From Cepaea nemoralis (Eukaryota; Mollusca; Gastropoda; Stylommatophora; Helicidae), in contig JACEFZ010018303.1 in the NCBI GenBank assembly GCA_014155875.1, forward strand, positions 851,001 to 915,000: DNA of 64,000 bases, written 5' to 3'. A program made the position numbers and the translations under genes. The notes beneath the pieces were generated by a model that did not search any database, was not told the origin of the DNA, and was given only the letters and a program-made list of their open reading frames with translations. Positions 29,290 through 40,637 of the stretch are shown here, piece by piece. Numbering within the stretch: position 1 is the stretch's first letter; every line of letters begins with the position of its first letter.

Positions 29290-32200
29290 TTTGCCTATTC
29301 CTCTGACAGGCGGCCACTAGTCCACCCCTCGATGTTATCCTATCAATTGATCCTCTGACAGGCGGCTACTAGTCCACCCCTCGATGTTATCCTATCAATT
29401 GTTCCTCTGACAGGCGGCTACTAGTCCACCCCTCGATGTTATCCTATCAATTGTTCCTGTGACAGGCGGCTACTAGTCCGCCCCTCGATGTTATCCTATC
29501 AATTGTTCCTCTGACAGGCGGCTACTAGTCAACGCCTCGATGTTATCCTATCAATTGTTCCTGTGACAGGCGGCTACTAGTCCACCCCTCGATGTTATCC
29601 TATCAATTGTTCCTCTGACAGGCGGCTACTAGTCCACCCCTCGATGTTATCCTATCAATTGTTCCTCTGACAGGCGGCTACTAGTCCACCCCTCGATGTT
29701 ATCCTATCAATTGTTCCTCTGACAGGCGGCTACTAGTCCACCCCTCGATGTTATCCTATCAATTGTTCTTGTGACAGGCGGCTACTAGTCCACCCCTCGA
29801 TATTATCCTATCAATTGTTCCTCTGACAGACGGCTACTAGTCCACCCCTCGATGTTATCCTATCAATTGTTCCTCTGACAGGCGGCTACTAGTCCACCCC
29901 TCGATGTTATCCTATCAATTGTTCCTCTGACAGGCGGCTACTAGTTCACCCCTCGATGTTATCCTATCAATTGTTTCTCTGACAGGCGGCTACTAGTCCA
30001 CCCCTCGATGTTATCCTATCAATTGTTCCTCTGACAGGCGGCTACTAGTCCACCCCTCGATGTTATCCTATCAATTGTTCATGTGACAGGCGGCTACTAG
30101 TCCACCCCTCGATGTTATCCTATCAATAGTTCCTGTGACAGGCGGCTACTAGTCCACCCCTCGATGTTATCCTATCAATAGTTCCTCTGACAGGCGGCTA
30201 CTAGTCCACCCCTCGATGTTATCCTATCAATTGTTCCTCTGACAGGCGGCTACTAGTCCACCCCTCGATGTTATCCTATCAATTGTTCCTCTGACAGGCG
30301 GCTACTAGTCCACCCCTCGATGTTATCCTATCAATTGTTCCTCTGACAGGCGGCTACTAGTCCACCCCTCGATGTTATCCTATCAATTGTTCCTCTGACA
30401 GGCGGCTACTAGTCCACCCCTCGATGTTATCCTATCAATTGTTCCTCTGACAGGCGGCTACTAGTCCACCCCTCGATGTTATCCTATCAATTGTTCCTCT
30501 GACAGGCGGCTACTAGTACACCCCTCGATGTTATCCTATCAATTGTTTCTCTGATAGGCGGCTACTAGTCCACCCCTCGATGTTATCCTATCAATTGTTC
30601 CTCTGACAGGCGGCTACTAGTCCACCCCTCGATGTTATCCTATCAATAGTTCCTGTTAAAGGCGGCTGCTAGTCCACCCCTCGATGTTATCCTATCAATA
30701 GTTCCTGTGACAGGCAGCTACTAGTCCACCCCTCGATGTTATCCTATCAATAGTTCCTCTGACAGGCGGCTACTAGTCCACCCCTCGATGTTATCCTATC
30801 AATTGTTCCTCTGACAGGCGGCTACTAGTCCACCCCTCGATGTTATCTTATCAATTGTTCCTCTGACAGGCGGCTACTAGTCCACCCCTCGATGTTATCC
30901 TATCAATTGTTCCTCTGACAGGCGGCTACTAGTCCACCCCTCGATGTTATCCTATCAATTGTTCCTCTGACAGGCGGCTACTAGTCCACCCCTCGATGTT
31001 ATCCTATCAATTGTTCCTCTGACAGGCGGCTACTAGTCCACCCCTCGATGTTATCCTATCAATTGTTCCTCTGACAGGCGGCTACTAGTCCACCCCTCGA
31101 TGTTATCCTATCAATTGTTCCTGTGACAGGCGGCTACTAGTCCACCCCTCGATGTTATCCTATCAATTGTTCTTGTGACAGGCGGCTACTAGTCCACCCC
31201 TCGATGTTATCCTATCAATTGTTCCTCTGACAGACGGCTACTAGTCCACCCCTCGATGTTATCCTATCAATTGTTCCTCTGACAGGCGGCTACTAGTCCA
31301 CCCCTCGATGTTATCCTATCAATTGTTCCTCTGACAGGCGGCTACTAGTTCACCCCTCGATGTTATCCTATCAATTGTTTCTCTGACAGGCGGCTACTAG
31401 TCCACCCCTCGATGTTATCCTATCAATTGTTCCTCTGACAGGCGGCTACTAGTCCACCCCTCGATGTTATCCTATCAATTGTTCCTGTGACAGGCGGCTA
31501 CTAGTCCACCCCTCGATGTTATCCTATCAATAGTTCCTGTGACAGGCGGCTACTAGTCCACCCCTCGATGTTATCCTATCAATTGTTCCTCTGACAGGCG
31601 GCTACTAGTCCACCCCTCGATGTTATCCTATCAATTGTTCCTCTGACAGGCGGCTACTAGTCCACCCCTCGATGTTATCCTATCAATTGTTCCTCTGACA
31701 GGCGGCTACTAGTCCACCCCTCGATGTTATCCTATCAATCGTTCCTCTGACAGGCGGCTACTAGTCCACCCCTCGATGTTATCCTATCAATTGTTCCTCT
31801 GACAGGCGGCTACTAGTCCACCCCTCGATGTTATCCTATCAATTGTTCCTGTGACAGGCGGCTACTAGTCCACCCCTCGATGTTATCCTATCAATTGTTC
31901 CTCTGACAGGCGGCTACTAGTCCACCCCTCGATGTTATCCTATCAATTGTTCCTCTGACAGGCGGCTACTAGTCCACCCCTCGATGTTATCCTATCAATT
32001 GTTTCTCTGATAGGCGGCTACTAGTCCACCCCTCGATGTTATCCTATCAATTGTTCCTCTGACAGGCGGCTACTAGTCCACCCCTCGATGTTATCCTATC
32101 AATTGTTCCTCTGACAGGCGGCTACTAGTCCACCCCTCGATGTTATCCTATCAATTGTTCCTCTGACAGGCGGCTACTAGTCCACCCCTCGATGTTATCC

Positions 32201-32366
32201 TATCAATTGTTCCTCTGACAGGCTGCTACTAGTCCACCCCTCGATGTTATCCAATCAATTGTTCCTCTGACAGGCAGCTACTAGTCCACCCCTCGATGTT
32301 ATCCTATCAATTGTTCCTCTGACAGGCGGCTACTAGTCCACCCCTCGATGTTATCCTATCAATTGG
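29290..32366 (+). repeat. 52-bp satellite array, about 59 units
   Basis: Tandem units of exactly 52 bp, gttcctctgacaggcggcta then ctagtccacccctcgatgtt then atcctatcaatt, with few substitutions. There are no unique spacers, so it is not a CRISPR array. Variant units recur in the same order at a spacing of 1404 bp (27 units), later 1456 bp (28 units), showing a block duplication. No coding potential. Confidence 0.98.
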
Positions 32367-32394
32367 ATGTTGGAGAGCCACGGTAGCGTAGTCC
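32367..32394 (+). repeat. Head of a SINE-like repeat
   Basis: gagagccacggtagcgtagt resembles agagagccgtggtagcgtag at 58225, the start of the SINE-like repeat there. It is cut off by the tail of the ORF1-only element. Confidence 0.45.
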
Positions 32395-32921
32395 AATCCA
32401 ATCCAATCCAAATTTTGGTACAAGTACCCCCTTTTAGCCTTCTGGTTTCGACTTGGCTATTTAGGGTGTCTGTGGTGTAGCTTGTAGTTTGTCTTTCGTA
32501 CTTTGGGCTGCTTGTTGTCAGCTTCCCGGCTTTTGATTGGTTGATTGTGTTCGTTACTTTCTTGATGAGGATTTCCATGTCTGGACAGAGTCGCGCACTT
32601 GTTGAGTCCTGGAGTAATTGGGTATCCACCCCGTCACATGGTGCTGTTTCCTTCAGGAAGTTTTACCAGTTGTCGTCTCTCCTGGTGTTCCTCCTATTTC
32701 CCCATCGTGAGTTGCCTTCGAATCTTCTCGGCGTTCGCCAGTCGGATCTTGGTGGTGAGCAATATCGTTCTTTCTCTGTTGCTTCTTCTTCTGTTTGTGC
32801 CATTGTATCTTCTGGTTCGGGTGTGGCTGTCTGGATGTTGAGCAGTTCGATTATCTTATCAAGAGTGATTTCTGTGTTTCGTTTCAAATCTTGTACGTTA
32901 GACAGCTGTTAATCCGTCTCC
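32395..32921 (-). pseudogene. C-terminal part of the gag-like ORF1 and 3' region
   Basis: Resumes after the insertion: a charged segment (EITLDKIIELLNIQ), then SDWRTPRRFEG, then after a stop MEILIKKVTNTINQSKAG and VETRRLKGGTC just before the tail. It continues the frame at 34379 with one stop near 32910. The match to a single original protein is inferred from the 5-bp duplication at the insertion. Confidence 0.55.
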
Positions 32922-34378
32922 ATCCGTCTTGGGGATGTGTGTATGGATGGGGGATATGTCTGGCTGGGGGTGTGTGTGGCTGGATGGAGGGTGTATGTGT
33001 GGTAGTGAGGGTGATTGTAGTTGGGGGATGTGTGGATGGGTAGGAGATGTGTGGGGAGATGTGTATGTGGGTGAGGGATGTGTCTTTGGGATGTGTGTGG
33101 GTGTGGTGTTGTGGGAGGGGAGCTGGGTATGGATAAAGGATGTGTGTGGGTGGGTGGGGGTGTGGTTGGGTGTGCGCGTGGGTGACAGAGTGACAGGGTG
33201 GGGGATGTGTGTTTAGATGGGTGGTTGGGGTGTGTGAGTGTGGGTGGGTAGATAGGAGATGTATGTGTTGATGAGTGGGTGATAGTGATTGAGGGATAAG
33301 TACGTGTGTCTAGGGATGTGTGAGGGTATGAGTGTATGGGTTGGGGATGTGTGTGTGGGTCGTGTGTGCGTGGATGGGAGGTGTGTGTTTGTGAATGGGG
33401 GATGTATTGGTGGGTGGGGATGTGTGTGAGAGATGTGTGTATGGGTGGGGAGATTGTGCGTGGGTGGGGATGTGTATGTATATAGGTAGGGGTGTGTGGT
33501 TAAGGATGTGTGGCTGGGGGATGGGTGGGTGGAGGATGTGTGGTTGGGTAGAGGATGTGTGGCTGGGTGATTGTATATGAGTAAGGGTGTGTGGTTAAGG
33601 GATGTTTGGTTGGGGAAATGGGTGGGTAGAGGATGTGTGGGTGGGTAGAGGATATGTGGGTAGGTGAGTGTGTGTAGGTTAGAAGATGGTAGGGGATGTT
33701 TGTAGGAGTGGGCTCGGGATCTGTGAGTGGGCTGGGGGAGATGGGAGATTATGTGGATGGGCGCGGAATTTGTGTGTTGGTAGGTGCGGAATATGTGAGT
33801 TGACGGGGAGATGTGTGCGTGCGTGGGGGATATGTGGCTGAGGAATGTGTGTTTGGCTGGATGGTTGGAGGTGTGTGGGTAAAGGAAGATATGTGGGTGA
33901 GTGATTGTTGGTGGGTAATGGGACGGGTAGAGGATATGTGAGTGGGTGAGGATATGTGAGTGGGTGAGGAGATGTATGTAGGTGGGTGGAAGTGTGTGGG
34001 TGGGGGATGTGTGGGTTGGGGAATGTATGTGTGCTTGGGGTGTGGGTGGATGGGATGTGTGGTGGGTGAGAGGTGTGTGTGGGTGGGAGATGTGTAGGTG
34101 TAGGGATGTGGTGGATGGGTGGGAGATTGTATGTGTGTGTGGGTTATTTGTATGGTTGGGTGGGGGAGTTGGAGTGAATGGGGATGTGTGGGTGGGTGGT
34201 GGATGTGTCTCATAACATAGTAATATGCATTGTTTATGTTTACAAAATTCATGTGACAATGTCTTTTCCTATGTACTGTTGATGAAAGAAATATGAGTGA
34301 TTGGAAGGGCCGAATGTAAGACGGGCCTGCGTTCTCAGTTTGTTACCCTTTGAAAATAAAGTATGTTCATTCGTTCGT
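32922..34378 (+). mobile_element. 5'-truncated L2-like retrocopy with GT-rich minisatellite
   Basis: Flanked by TCTCC. The last 175 bp (34205-34378) match the minus-strand ends at 48123-48300 and 50018-50200, sharing gggccgaatgtaagacgggc and ctttgaaaataaag, and finish in a (ttcg)n tail. The rest (32925-34200) is an irregular GT-rich minisatellite built on ggatgtgtgggtgggt. The long minus-strand frame at 33213-34259 is an artefact of the repeat. Confidence 0.75.
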
Positions 34379-35746
34379 TCTCCGCCTTTATGGCAGCCAT
34401 TCGAGCGACATCCTGTTCTATCTTCTGCTGCACTTGCTTCATTTCGTCGAGTATGCGCTGAACGGCAGTTATCTGTTTTTCTTGCTTCTTGTGTTTTTCC
34501 TCCTCCCTGCTTGATAGCTTTTCTTCTGTCTCAGCCTGTATAGCAGCCATTCGAGCGACATCCTGCTCAATCTTCTGCTGGACTTGCTTCGTTTCGTCCA
34601 GGATGCGCTGAGCGGCTGTTATCTGTGTTTCTTGCGTCTTGACTTTTCCTTCCTCCATTGTTTTGAACTGTGTTCTCAGGTCCTTCAGTTGGCCTTCCAG
34701 TTGCGCTTTGTCATTTTTTGTGAGTTGGTTGGTCGCCTCGTACTGCCTCCTGGCTTCCTTATATGGTAGGTTAGACTTGATGGGATTTTCATGGCTTCTT
34801 TGCTGTCTTGGTGGCAGGGGCAGCCGAGGTACCTGGCGCCGTGGTTGCCGAGGCAGTTGGCGCATTTTATGTTATTGTTAGGCCTCCTGAAGTCCTTGTC
34901 TATCTTTGCATCCTGGCACTGGCTGTATGCATGAGGTCCAGAGCAGTATCTGCAAACCTCAACCTCACTCTTGCAGGTGGTACGGGTGTGCCAAAACTTC
35001 TGGCATTTGGAGCACTGCAGCACTCTCGGTATGTAGTGCTCAGGAACTTGATCTCTCTTGTCCCATATGATGTACTGAGGGATCAATCGGTCCTCTGATG
35101 TTACGACGACGACAGTAGAGGGGATGTTGTTCTTTCCGATGATCCTCTCGGCACTGGTGATCTTGAGTTTGTGGTTCTCTCTTGTCAGCAACTTCCTGAA
35201 CTGATCGTTGGTGAGATGGGTCTTGACTCGTTTAATGACCCATCGTTTCATCATGTTGTGTCAGCTGGCTTCCAATAAGATGCCGTGGTGAAGCTTGATG
35301 TCGGCTTTCACATCTCGTGCGATCTTCTGTATCAGTGCTGTGGTCTTTGGGTTTTTGTTGATGGAGACCACTACTCCATCAGTTGTCTTTCGCAGCTGGT
35401 TTATGCTGTGTATTCCCAGCTCGTTTTCCAACAGACTGATTATCTTGTCTGTTGGTAGCGCCGACAGTTTCGCTTCTCCCACGCTTGTCTGTTTGAGCAG
35501 TATTCTGCCGGTGAAGTCCTCAGATGTTTCTGTTGTTTCCTCCCTGTGTGGATTGTCCTGTAAGATTGTGCTGCATCGTCTTGGAGCTGGTTGGAACTTC
35601 CCTGCTGCTGCTGGCTTGGGTTGTGGTTTCTTCTTCAACTGGGACGGATTGAACTGGTGTAGGAACCGGACTGCTGCTCGTAGATATAGGCTCAGCAGTC
35701 GTAGCGGCCTTCCTCACCTCTGCGCGGCACTTTTAACGGGAGGCAT
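34379..35746 (-). pseudogene. Gag-like ORF1 with zinc knuckles and coiled coil
   Basis: Three overlapping frames (35717-35520, 35638-35261, 35254-34685) then 34865-34379, separated by frameshifts. A Pro/Ser-rich N-terminus is followed by a region with LLENELGIHSIN. Zinc knuckles come next: CSKCQKFWHTRTTC, CRYCSGPHAYSQC and CANCLGNHGARYLGC. A coiled coil follows with two copies of a segment containing QKIEQDVARMAAI. CCHC knuckles in this arrangement are typical of ORF1 nucleic-acid-binding proteins of Jockey/I-type LINEs. The C-terminal part is on the other side of the insertion. Confidence 0.75.
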
Positions 35747-35759
35747 CCTCTGCGTTATC

Positions 35760-36410
35760 CGATAAGACGACTTGATAGTAACTAGACGTCTGCTTTTGGG
35801 GCCTGATAATTCACATCAAGGAGTCATGACTCAGGTGACACAAGGTAACGTACCAGCTAAAGTACTTGCAGGTTGCACAAGAGCTCCTACAATACAACGG
35901 ACCACGTAGCCGCAAAACCTCAAAACTCTCCAAGATTTGAACATGACAGAAATCTTATTCATGAACAGAAACAAGTCAGGCACTTATGTGAGCGAGGTTC
36001 TGCAATCTAATTAATGGTAGCAGGTTCAAATCTTTACTCAAAAAGTGCCGAGTTCAGATTGAGTTAGAGACACTATTGTCCGGATAATGATTTTATGTTC
36101 TATTGAACACCACCCTGATCTTGTCCTTAGTCCGATATTGTTACATGACAACGGCTAAAACTAGAGCCAACAGTGTGACATAGCTAACAGTGCTATACTT
36201 GATTACAATAACACCTTGCACAGTACGCCGTGCGAGCCACTATCCTGGCAAACACTGGATGACCTGCCTGGTACAGCTTGCAGCTGCGATAGCGTGGTGG
36301 CTCGGGAGATGTGGATACACTGGCGAATATGTCGTAATTCATGGAAACAAATACAATCAAATACAGAGGTTCTAGAACAACTTGAAAGAATAAGCAATTT
36401 AATTAAAGAA
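35760..36410. other. Unassigned sequence
   Basis: No gene recognised. A B-box-like ggttcaaatc at about 36030 hints at a decayed tRNA-derived element, without an A box. The 77-codon frame at 36216-36449 has no recognisable motif. Confidence 0.35.
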
Positions 36411-36519
36411 ATAAAAAATGATGCAAGTGAAATAATTCGGCCACGTTAACAGACATAATCATTGGCACCTTGCCGTCTTGACAGACGATAGTTTGTGCTT
36501 TAAAAAGGCATAATAACTT

Positions 36520-38765
36520 TTACCTATGGCAGTAGCGAATGTGACTGATAAGGCCAATTCGTGCTGTAAATGTCTGTTCACAGTGGGTACATGTGAACAC
36601 GTGGTCATTTCCACCATCATGCACCATCTTACGTCTGACACGCTCGGTGTGTGACTTATCTGCAATAATTTTCTCCTTTGTCTGTATTCCATTTCTGATG
36701 TTTGCCCTCTATGCAACACGTTCAGCTGCGACTTGCTCCCAATGTGCATTATCAATGCCTGTATCAATCATGTCCCGCTTACACACATCTTTGTATCGTA
36801 GTAGAGGCCGACCTCATCATTTTTTAAGTCTGATCTCTTACCCATCTGTAATTCACAAAAAAAGATGTCCTTTGGTATTCTACCATCATCCATCCTCCCA
36901 AGATGTCCTATCCATCTACGTCTAGGAAGACTGAGCATGGAATAAACCGTCACACAACCTGATCTTTCCAATACTTCAGTATTTGTGATTTTGTCTTGCC
37001 ACTTAATACCAAGAATTCTTCGCAGACACCGCATATGACAACTGTTTAAACGTTTCTCTTGGTGTGAGTAAGTTGTCCAGGTTTCACTGCCACAAAGAAG
37101 AGTACTAAGGACACAGGCTTTATAACAAGAACTTTTGTTTTCGCAGTAAGCTTCCTGTTCTCCCAAACACTTTTTCTTAACCGATTCATTGTTGTTGCTG
37201 ACTTACCCATCCTGATGTTGATTTCCTGATCTAGGGAGAATTTGCTATTTACCACTGATCCTAGATATGTAAAATGGGCTACCATCTCTAGTTCGGCGTC
37301 ATCATTAAAGATTGATGGTACCCCATGTGCACCTTGTGACATAATCTGTGTCTTCTTTTTGCTAATTGTTAAACCAAATTCAGAACAAGCATTGGAGAAT
37401 GCAGATAGTAGACATTGCAATTCTTCCTCAGAGTGGGTCGTAACTGCAACATCATCCGCAAAAAGCAACTCTCTGATCAGTACCCGCCTAATTTTGGTCT
37501 TGGCCTTCAATCTCTGAGCACTGTAGAGGCCGCCATCTGAGCGTGAGTGAATGTATATACCACCATCCTGATCACGAAAGGCATATTTCAGTAGAAGTGA
37601 AAAGTATATTCCAAAGAGGGTGGGAGCTAGTACACAACCTTGCTTAACTCCACTCTTGATTTCAAACTCTTCAGAAGTTGCACCATCAAACTTGATTATA
37701 CCCTTCATGCCTGTATGGAACGATTCCACAATGGACAGAAGAGTTGGTGGGCAGCCAATCTTCTTTAGTGCCTTGAACAGACCCTCACGACTGACCAAAT
37801 CAAATGCCTTTGTGAGGTCGATGAAGGCAATAAACAGTGGTTGATTCTGTTCACGGAATTTTTCTTGCATTTGTCGCAATGAGAATATCATATCAATGGT
37901 AGACTGGTTCTGTCGAAAGTCACACTGTGATTCGAGGTAGACTTGATCTCCTAGGACTTGAAGTCTGCGCAGAACAATTCTGGCAAATACTTTTCCAACA
38001 ATACACAGAAGTGAGATACCCCTATAGTTGATGCAGTCGCTCCGATCGCCCTTGTTCTTGTACAGTGTTATGATGCTTGAATCTTTGAAATTCTGTGGGA
38101 CTTATCCTTCACGCCAGCATAGCTCTATTAGCTGGTGGATCTGTATAGTGAGTGTGTCTTGCCCACTCCTGATAACCTCTATTGGAATCCCATCCTTACC
38201 TGGAGCTTGCTTTGCCTGATGCAAGCTCATTTATAGCACACTTAACTTCTGTTATGGTGGGAAGTGTGTTCAGGTGGTCAAGAGTTGGTAGAGCCTCTAT
38301 GGCGTTGAGGGCATCATCCGCTAGTTTGGTCTCACTTGAGTAAAGCTCCAAATAGTGCTCTACCCATCTGTCCATCTGCTGTTTCTTATCAGTTATGATT
38401 TCTCCAGTCAAGGTTTTCAATGGTGCATTTCTTTTGATCACTGGACCACAGGCTTTCTTTATCCCTTCATACATGCTTTTGATGTTTCCCTTATCACTTG
38501 CGATTTGAATGGACTCGCATAACTTGATCCAATAATCATTTGCACACCGCCTGGCAGCCTTTTGCACATCCTTCCTAGCTTGCCTTAGCTCACTCAGAGT
38601 GTTATGCGTTGGTCTTTCCTTGTTTCTTAAGAGAGCTATCTTCTTCTTATCAATCAAGGGCTGCAGAATTTCGCTGTTTGCCGCAGACCAGTCCTGCCTC
38701 TTATGATCCACAGTGCCGTAAACCCCTACGGCAGTTTTATAAAGAGTTTCCTTAAGTTGACCCAC
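36520..38765 (-). pseudogene. Reverse transcriptase of element B
   Basis: Broken into frames 38765-38196, about 38195-37892, 37891-37046 and 37166-36768, then a C2H2 finger near 36600-36525 (CTHCEQTF, GLISHI). RT blocks: FIDLTKAFDLVSREG, SGVKQGCVLAPTLF and the catalytic FADDVAV, then CGSETWTTYSHQ and GHLGRMDDGRIPK. Frameshifts lie near 38210, 37150 and 36780. Not functional. Order and motifs match element A closely. Confidence 0.85.
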
Positions 38766-39909
38766 TTTTCATTTACTGTACAATTTTCTGGTGTATCAGT
38801 GAAAGCGTCTTCAAATTGCTGTTGAAACTGAAAGCACTTTTCAGGATCGTGAGTGTTAATAATATTAATCCTGGGACTAGATTTGTGTTTAGCTGTGTAG
38901 ATTCTCTTTGGTCTCAGTCTAACCCTTGCAATAACCATAGAATGATCCGTGTCACATTCAGCACTGTGGTAACTTCGAGTCAATGATATATGGTTCAGAT
39001 GTTGTCTCCGTGTAATGATGAAGTCCAGCTGGTTCCACCGGCCGAATCTTGGATGTTTCCATGTGACCTTATGCATCTCTTTTGTTTTAAAAACGGAGTT
39101 TGTAATACATAGGTCAATACTGGTGCAATGCTCCAGCAGCCTTTGACCATTTTCATTCATGCGACCGATTTTGTATTTTCCAAGGCACACTGGCCATGAA
39201 CTCGAGTCTTTGCCCACACGAGCATTGAAATCACCGAGCATATAAATGTAGACACATTTTGGAACTGCCTTGATCACGGAGTCTAACTCCTCATAGAACA
39301 ATTCCTTCACACCATCAGAGGAATCGAGTGTCGGTGCATGTGCAGTAATAATGATGGCAAAACCACAAGAGGTTGCCAAGCGCAGGGATAATAGTCTTTC
39401 ATTTCCTCCTGCTGGAATTTCAATCATTCCCAGTAGCGAATTCTTCACTGCAAATCCCACACCATGTTGTCTTTTTTTCTGTCTGCCCTCTTAATTAATT
39501 TTGTTGCGTATCCCTTACGGGACGTTGCAGTCAACACCAGCATTTTCAGCTGCTGTTGATGTACTAGGCAAGTGTTACGTTCAGTAGTTTGCCATTGCTT
39601 TCTGAACGACCGGCTCCTATACCTTTTTCGAAAAAAACCAGCACCGCTGTGTTTCGAACCCGGGTATACGGGCTCACAAATCGCATTCGCAAGCCCTTTA
39701 GCCACACTGTAATTATTTTCCCTGAGTGACCCTTCCTCAGTGAGGCGAGTCTCCTGCAGGCCAGCAATATCAATGTTAAGACGATTGAGTTAGGCATCAA
39801 TCACAGCCGTTTTTCTCACATCATCATTATTGGTCAAGTCAGTGGAATATCCTGGACACATGGTTCTCACGTTCCAGGTTGCAAGCCGTAGCTTCAGGTT
39901 TCTATTTTT
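38766..39909 (-). pseudogene. Endonuclease of element B, interrupted by a SINE
   Basis: Starts near 39909 with LATWNVRTMCPG, then DIAGLQETRLTEEGSLREN (the metal-binding Glu). After the SINE at 39709-39505 it resumes with QHGVGFAVKNSLLG, MLGDFNARVGKD, LDFIITRRQH and DTDHSMVIARV. It is the same APE-type endonuclease fold as in element A. Confidence 0.85.
39505..39709 (-). mobile_element. SINE inside element B
   Basis: The minus strand has a tRNA-like head with cccgggttcgaaacac as B box, then ggagccggtcgttcagaaag and aaatgctggtgttgactgca, the shared 3' domain of the SINE family at 25649-25893. The flanks taattattttc and taattaattttg look like a slightly altered target duplication, so the exact ends are uncertain. 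Confidence 0.8.
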
Positions 39910-40637
39910 CATTTTATTTGTACCCGTGCATTGGTTTTACAGCCTGCGAATCAGATTTTGTCCTAGCCCCAAGCACCCATTGAAGCAGGCAGGCTGTGGC
40001 GGATCAGCACCCAATTGGCCGGGGGCTGCCCAGCTTGAGGCGGGCTGTAGCTGATCAGTGACACCTGTAGGTGTCTCCCACCGTCAGAGGCAACGCGTGG
40101 CGCCCCATGTCACGCCAATTGACAGGGACTTATAACCCGTAACAGTTGCCTCTCGCTTTGATTCCGAGACCGGTTAAGACCAGGGATGGAATTATTGCCT
40201 CTCCATAGCACAAAGCCTGGGCTAAAATATAGAGATCATGTGTTGCCCATGCAGCATGATCCCTCTCTTGGCCTGCCTGGTTCACTCCAGAGGAAAGGTA
40301 ACACCCCTACATCTGGAACAAGACAAGCTGCAGAAGCTGCCGGATCAGCAAAGCAATGCTCTACTGTCCGCCTGTCGGAGCTTCGATCCTAGACCAGCCG
40401 CCAACCAAGGCTTAGGGCCTGGTCTGCCCTGCCATACATTTTGTCTTTAGGTTGCATTTCCTCGCACCAGTGTAAGGCTTGTACCCTCCCAATTGCGCTC
40501 TTCCGCCCGAAGCCGTTGGCACAATGTGGGGTGTCGGGTTTGGTAAGCGCCGCCCAACGTTCGGCGCTAACAGAAAGCAGGTAGTACCATCTACTGTCAT
40601 ACGGTAGCTCAGTCATATCTGACTAAGACCTGACACC
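39910..40637 (-). other. 5' leader of element B
   Basis: About 730 bp before the endonuclease, without a convincing frame. Bases 40180-40637 recur elsewhere in the window as separate repeats lacking the coding part. Confidence 0.7.

Larger units (their letters stand above)
32390..35750 (-). mobile_element. CCHC ORF1-only non-LTR element, interrupted
   Basis: Minus-strand element from about 35750 to a (attgg)n tail at 32390-32412. It encodes a gag-like ORF1 but I find no endonuclease or reverse transcriptase between the ORF1 end and the tail. An insertion at 32922-34378 with the 5-bp duplication TCTCC (32917-32921, 34379-34383) splits it. Either an internal deletion derivative or a non-autonomous element of the HAL1 type (ORF1 retained, ORF2 lost). 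Confidence 0.6.
36460..40637 (-). mobile_element. EN-RT non-LTR element B, full length but mutated
   Basis: A 4178-bp minus-strand element flanked by the 12-bp duplication AACAGACATAAT (36448-36459, 40638-40649). Leader 40637-39910, endonuclease 39909-38766, reverse transcriptase about 38765-36520. Its plan matches element A, including the C-terminal C2H2 finger. The endonuclease is interrupted by a SINE at 39505-39709. Its 3' end recurs as the truncated copy at 26032-26379, and its leader as separate pieces at 1235-1518 with 14197-14395 and at about 47920-49166. Confidence 0.9.

Noticed and set aside
29290..32366. Possible CRISPR array (regular repeats)
   Set aside because: Units are contiguous 52-bp copies with no unique spacers, and the surroundings are eukaryotic transposons.
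33213..34259. 348-codon His/Pro/Thr-rich minus-strand frame
   Set aside because: Low-complexity translation of the GT-rich minisatellite. The same type of frame appears in the unrelated orientation at 48.4-49 kb.
36020..36045. Possible tRNA gene (B-box-like ggttcaaatc)
   Set aside because: No A box at the proper distance and no acceptor stem pairing. At most a decayed SINE head.
36216..36449. 77-codon frame as a host gene
   Set aside because: No motif, and its 3' end runs into a LINE fragment interrupted by element B.
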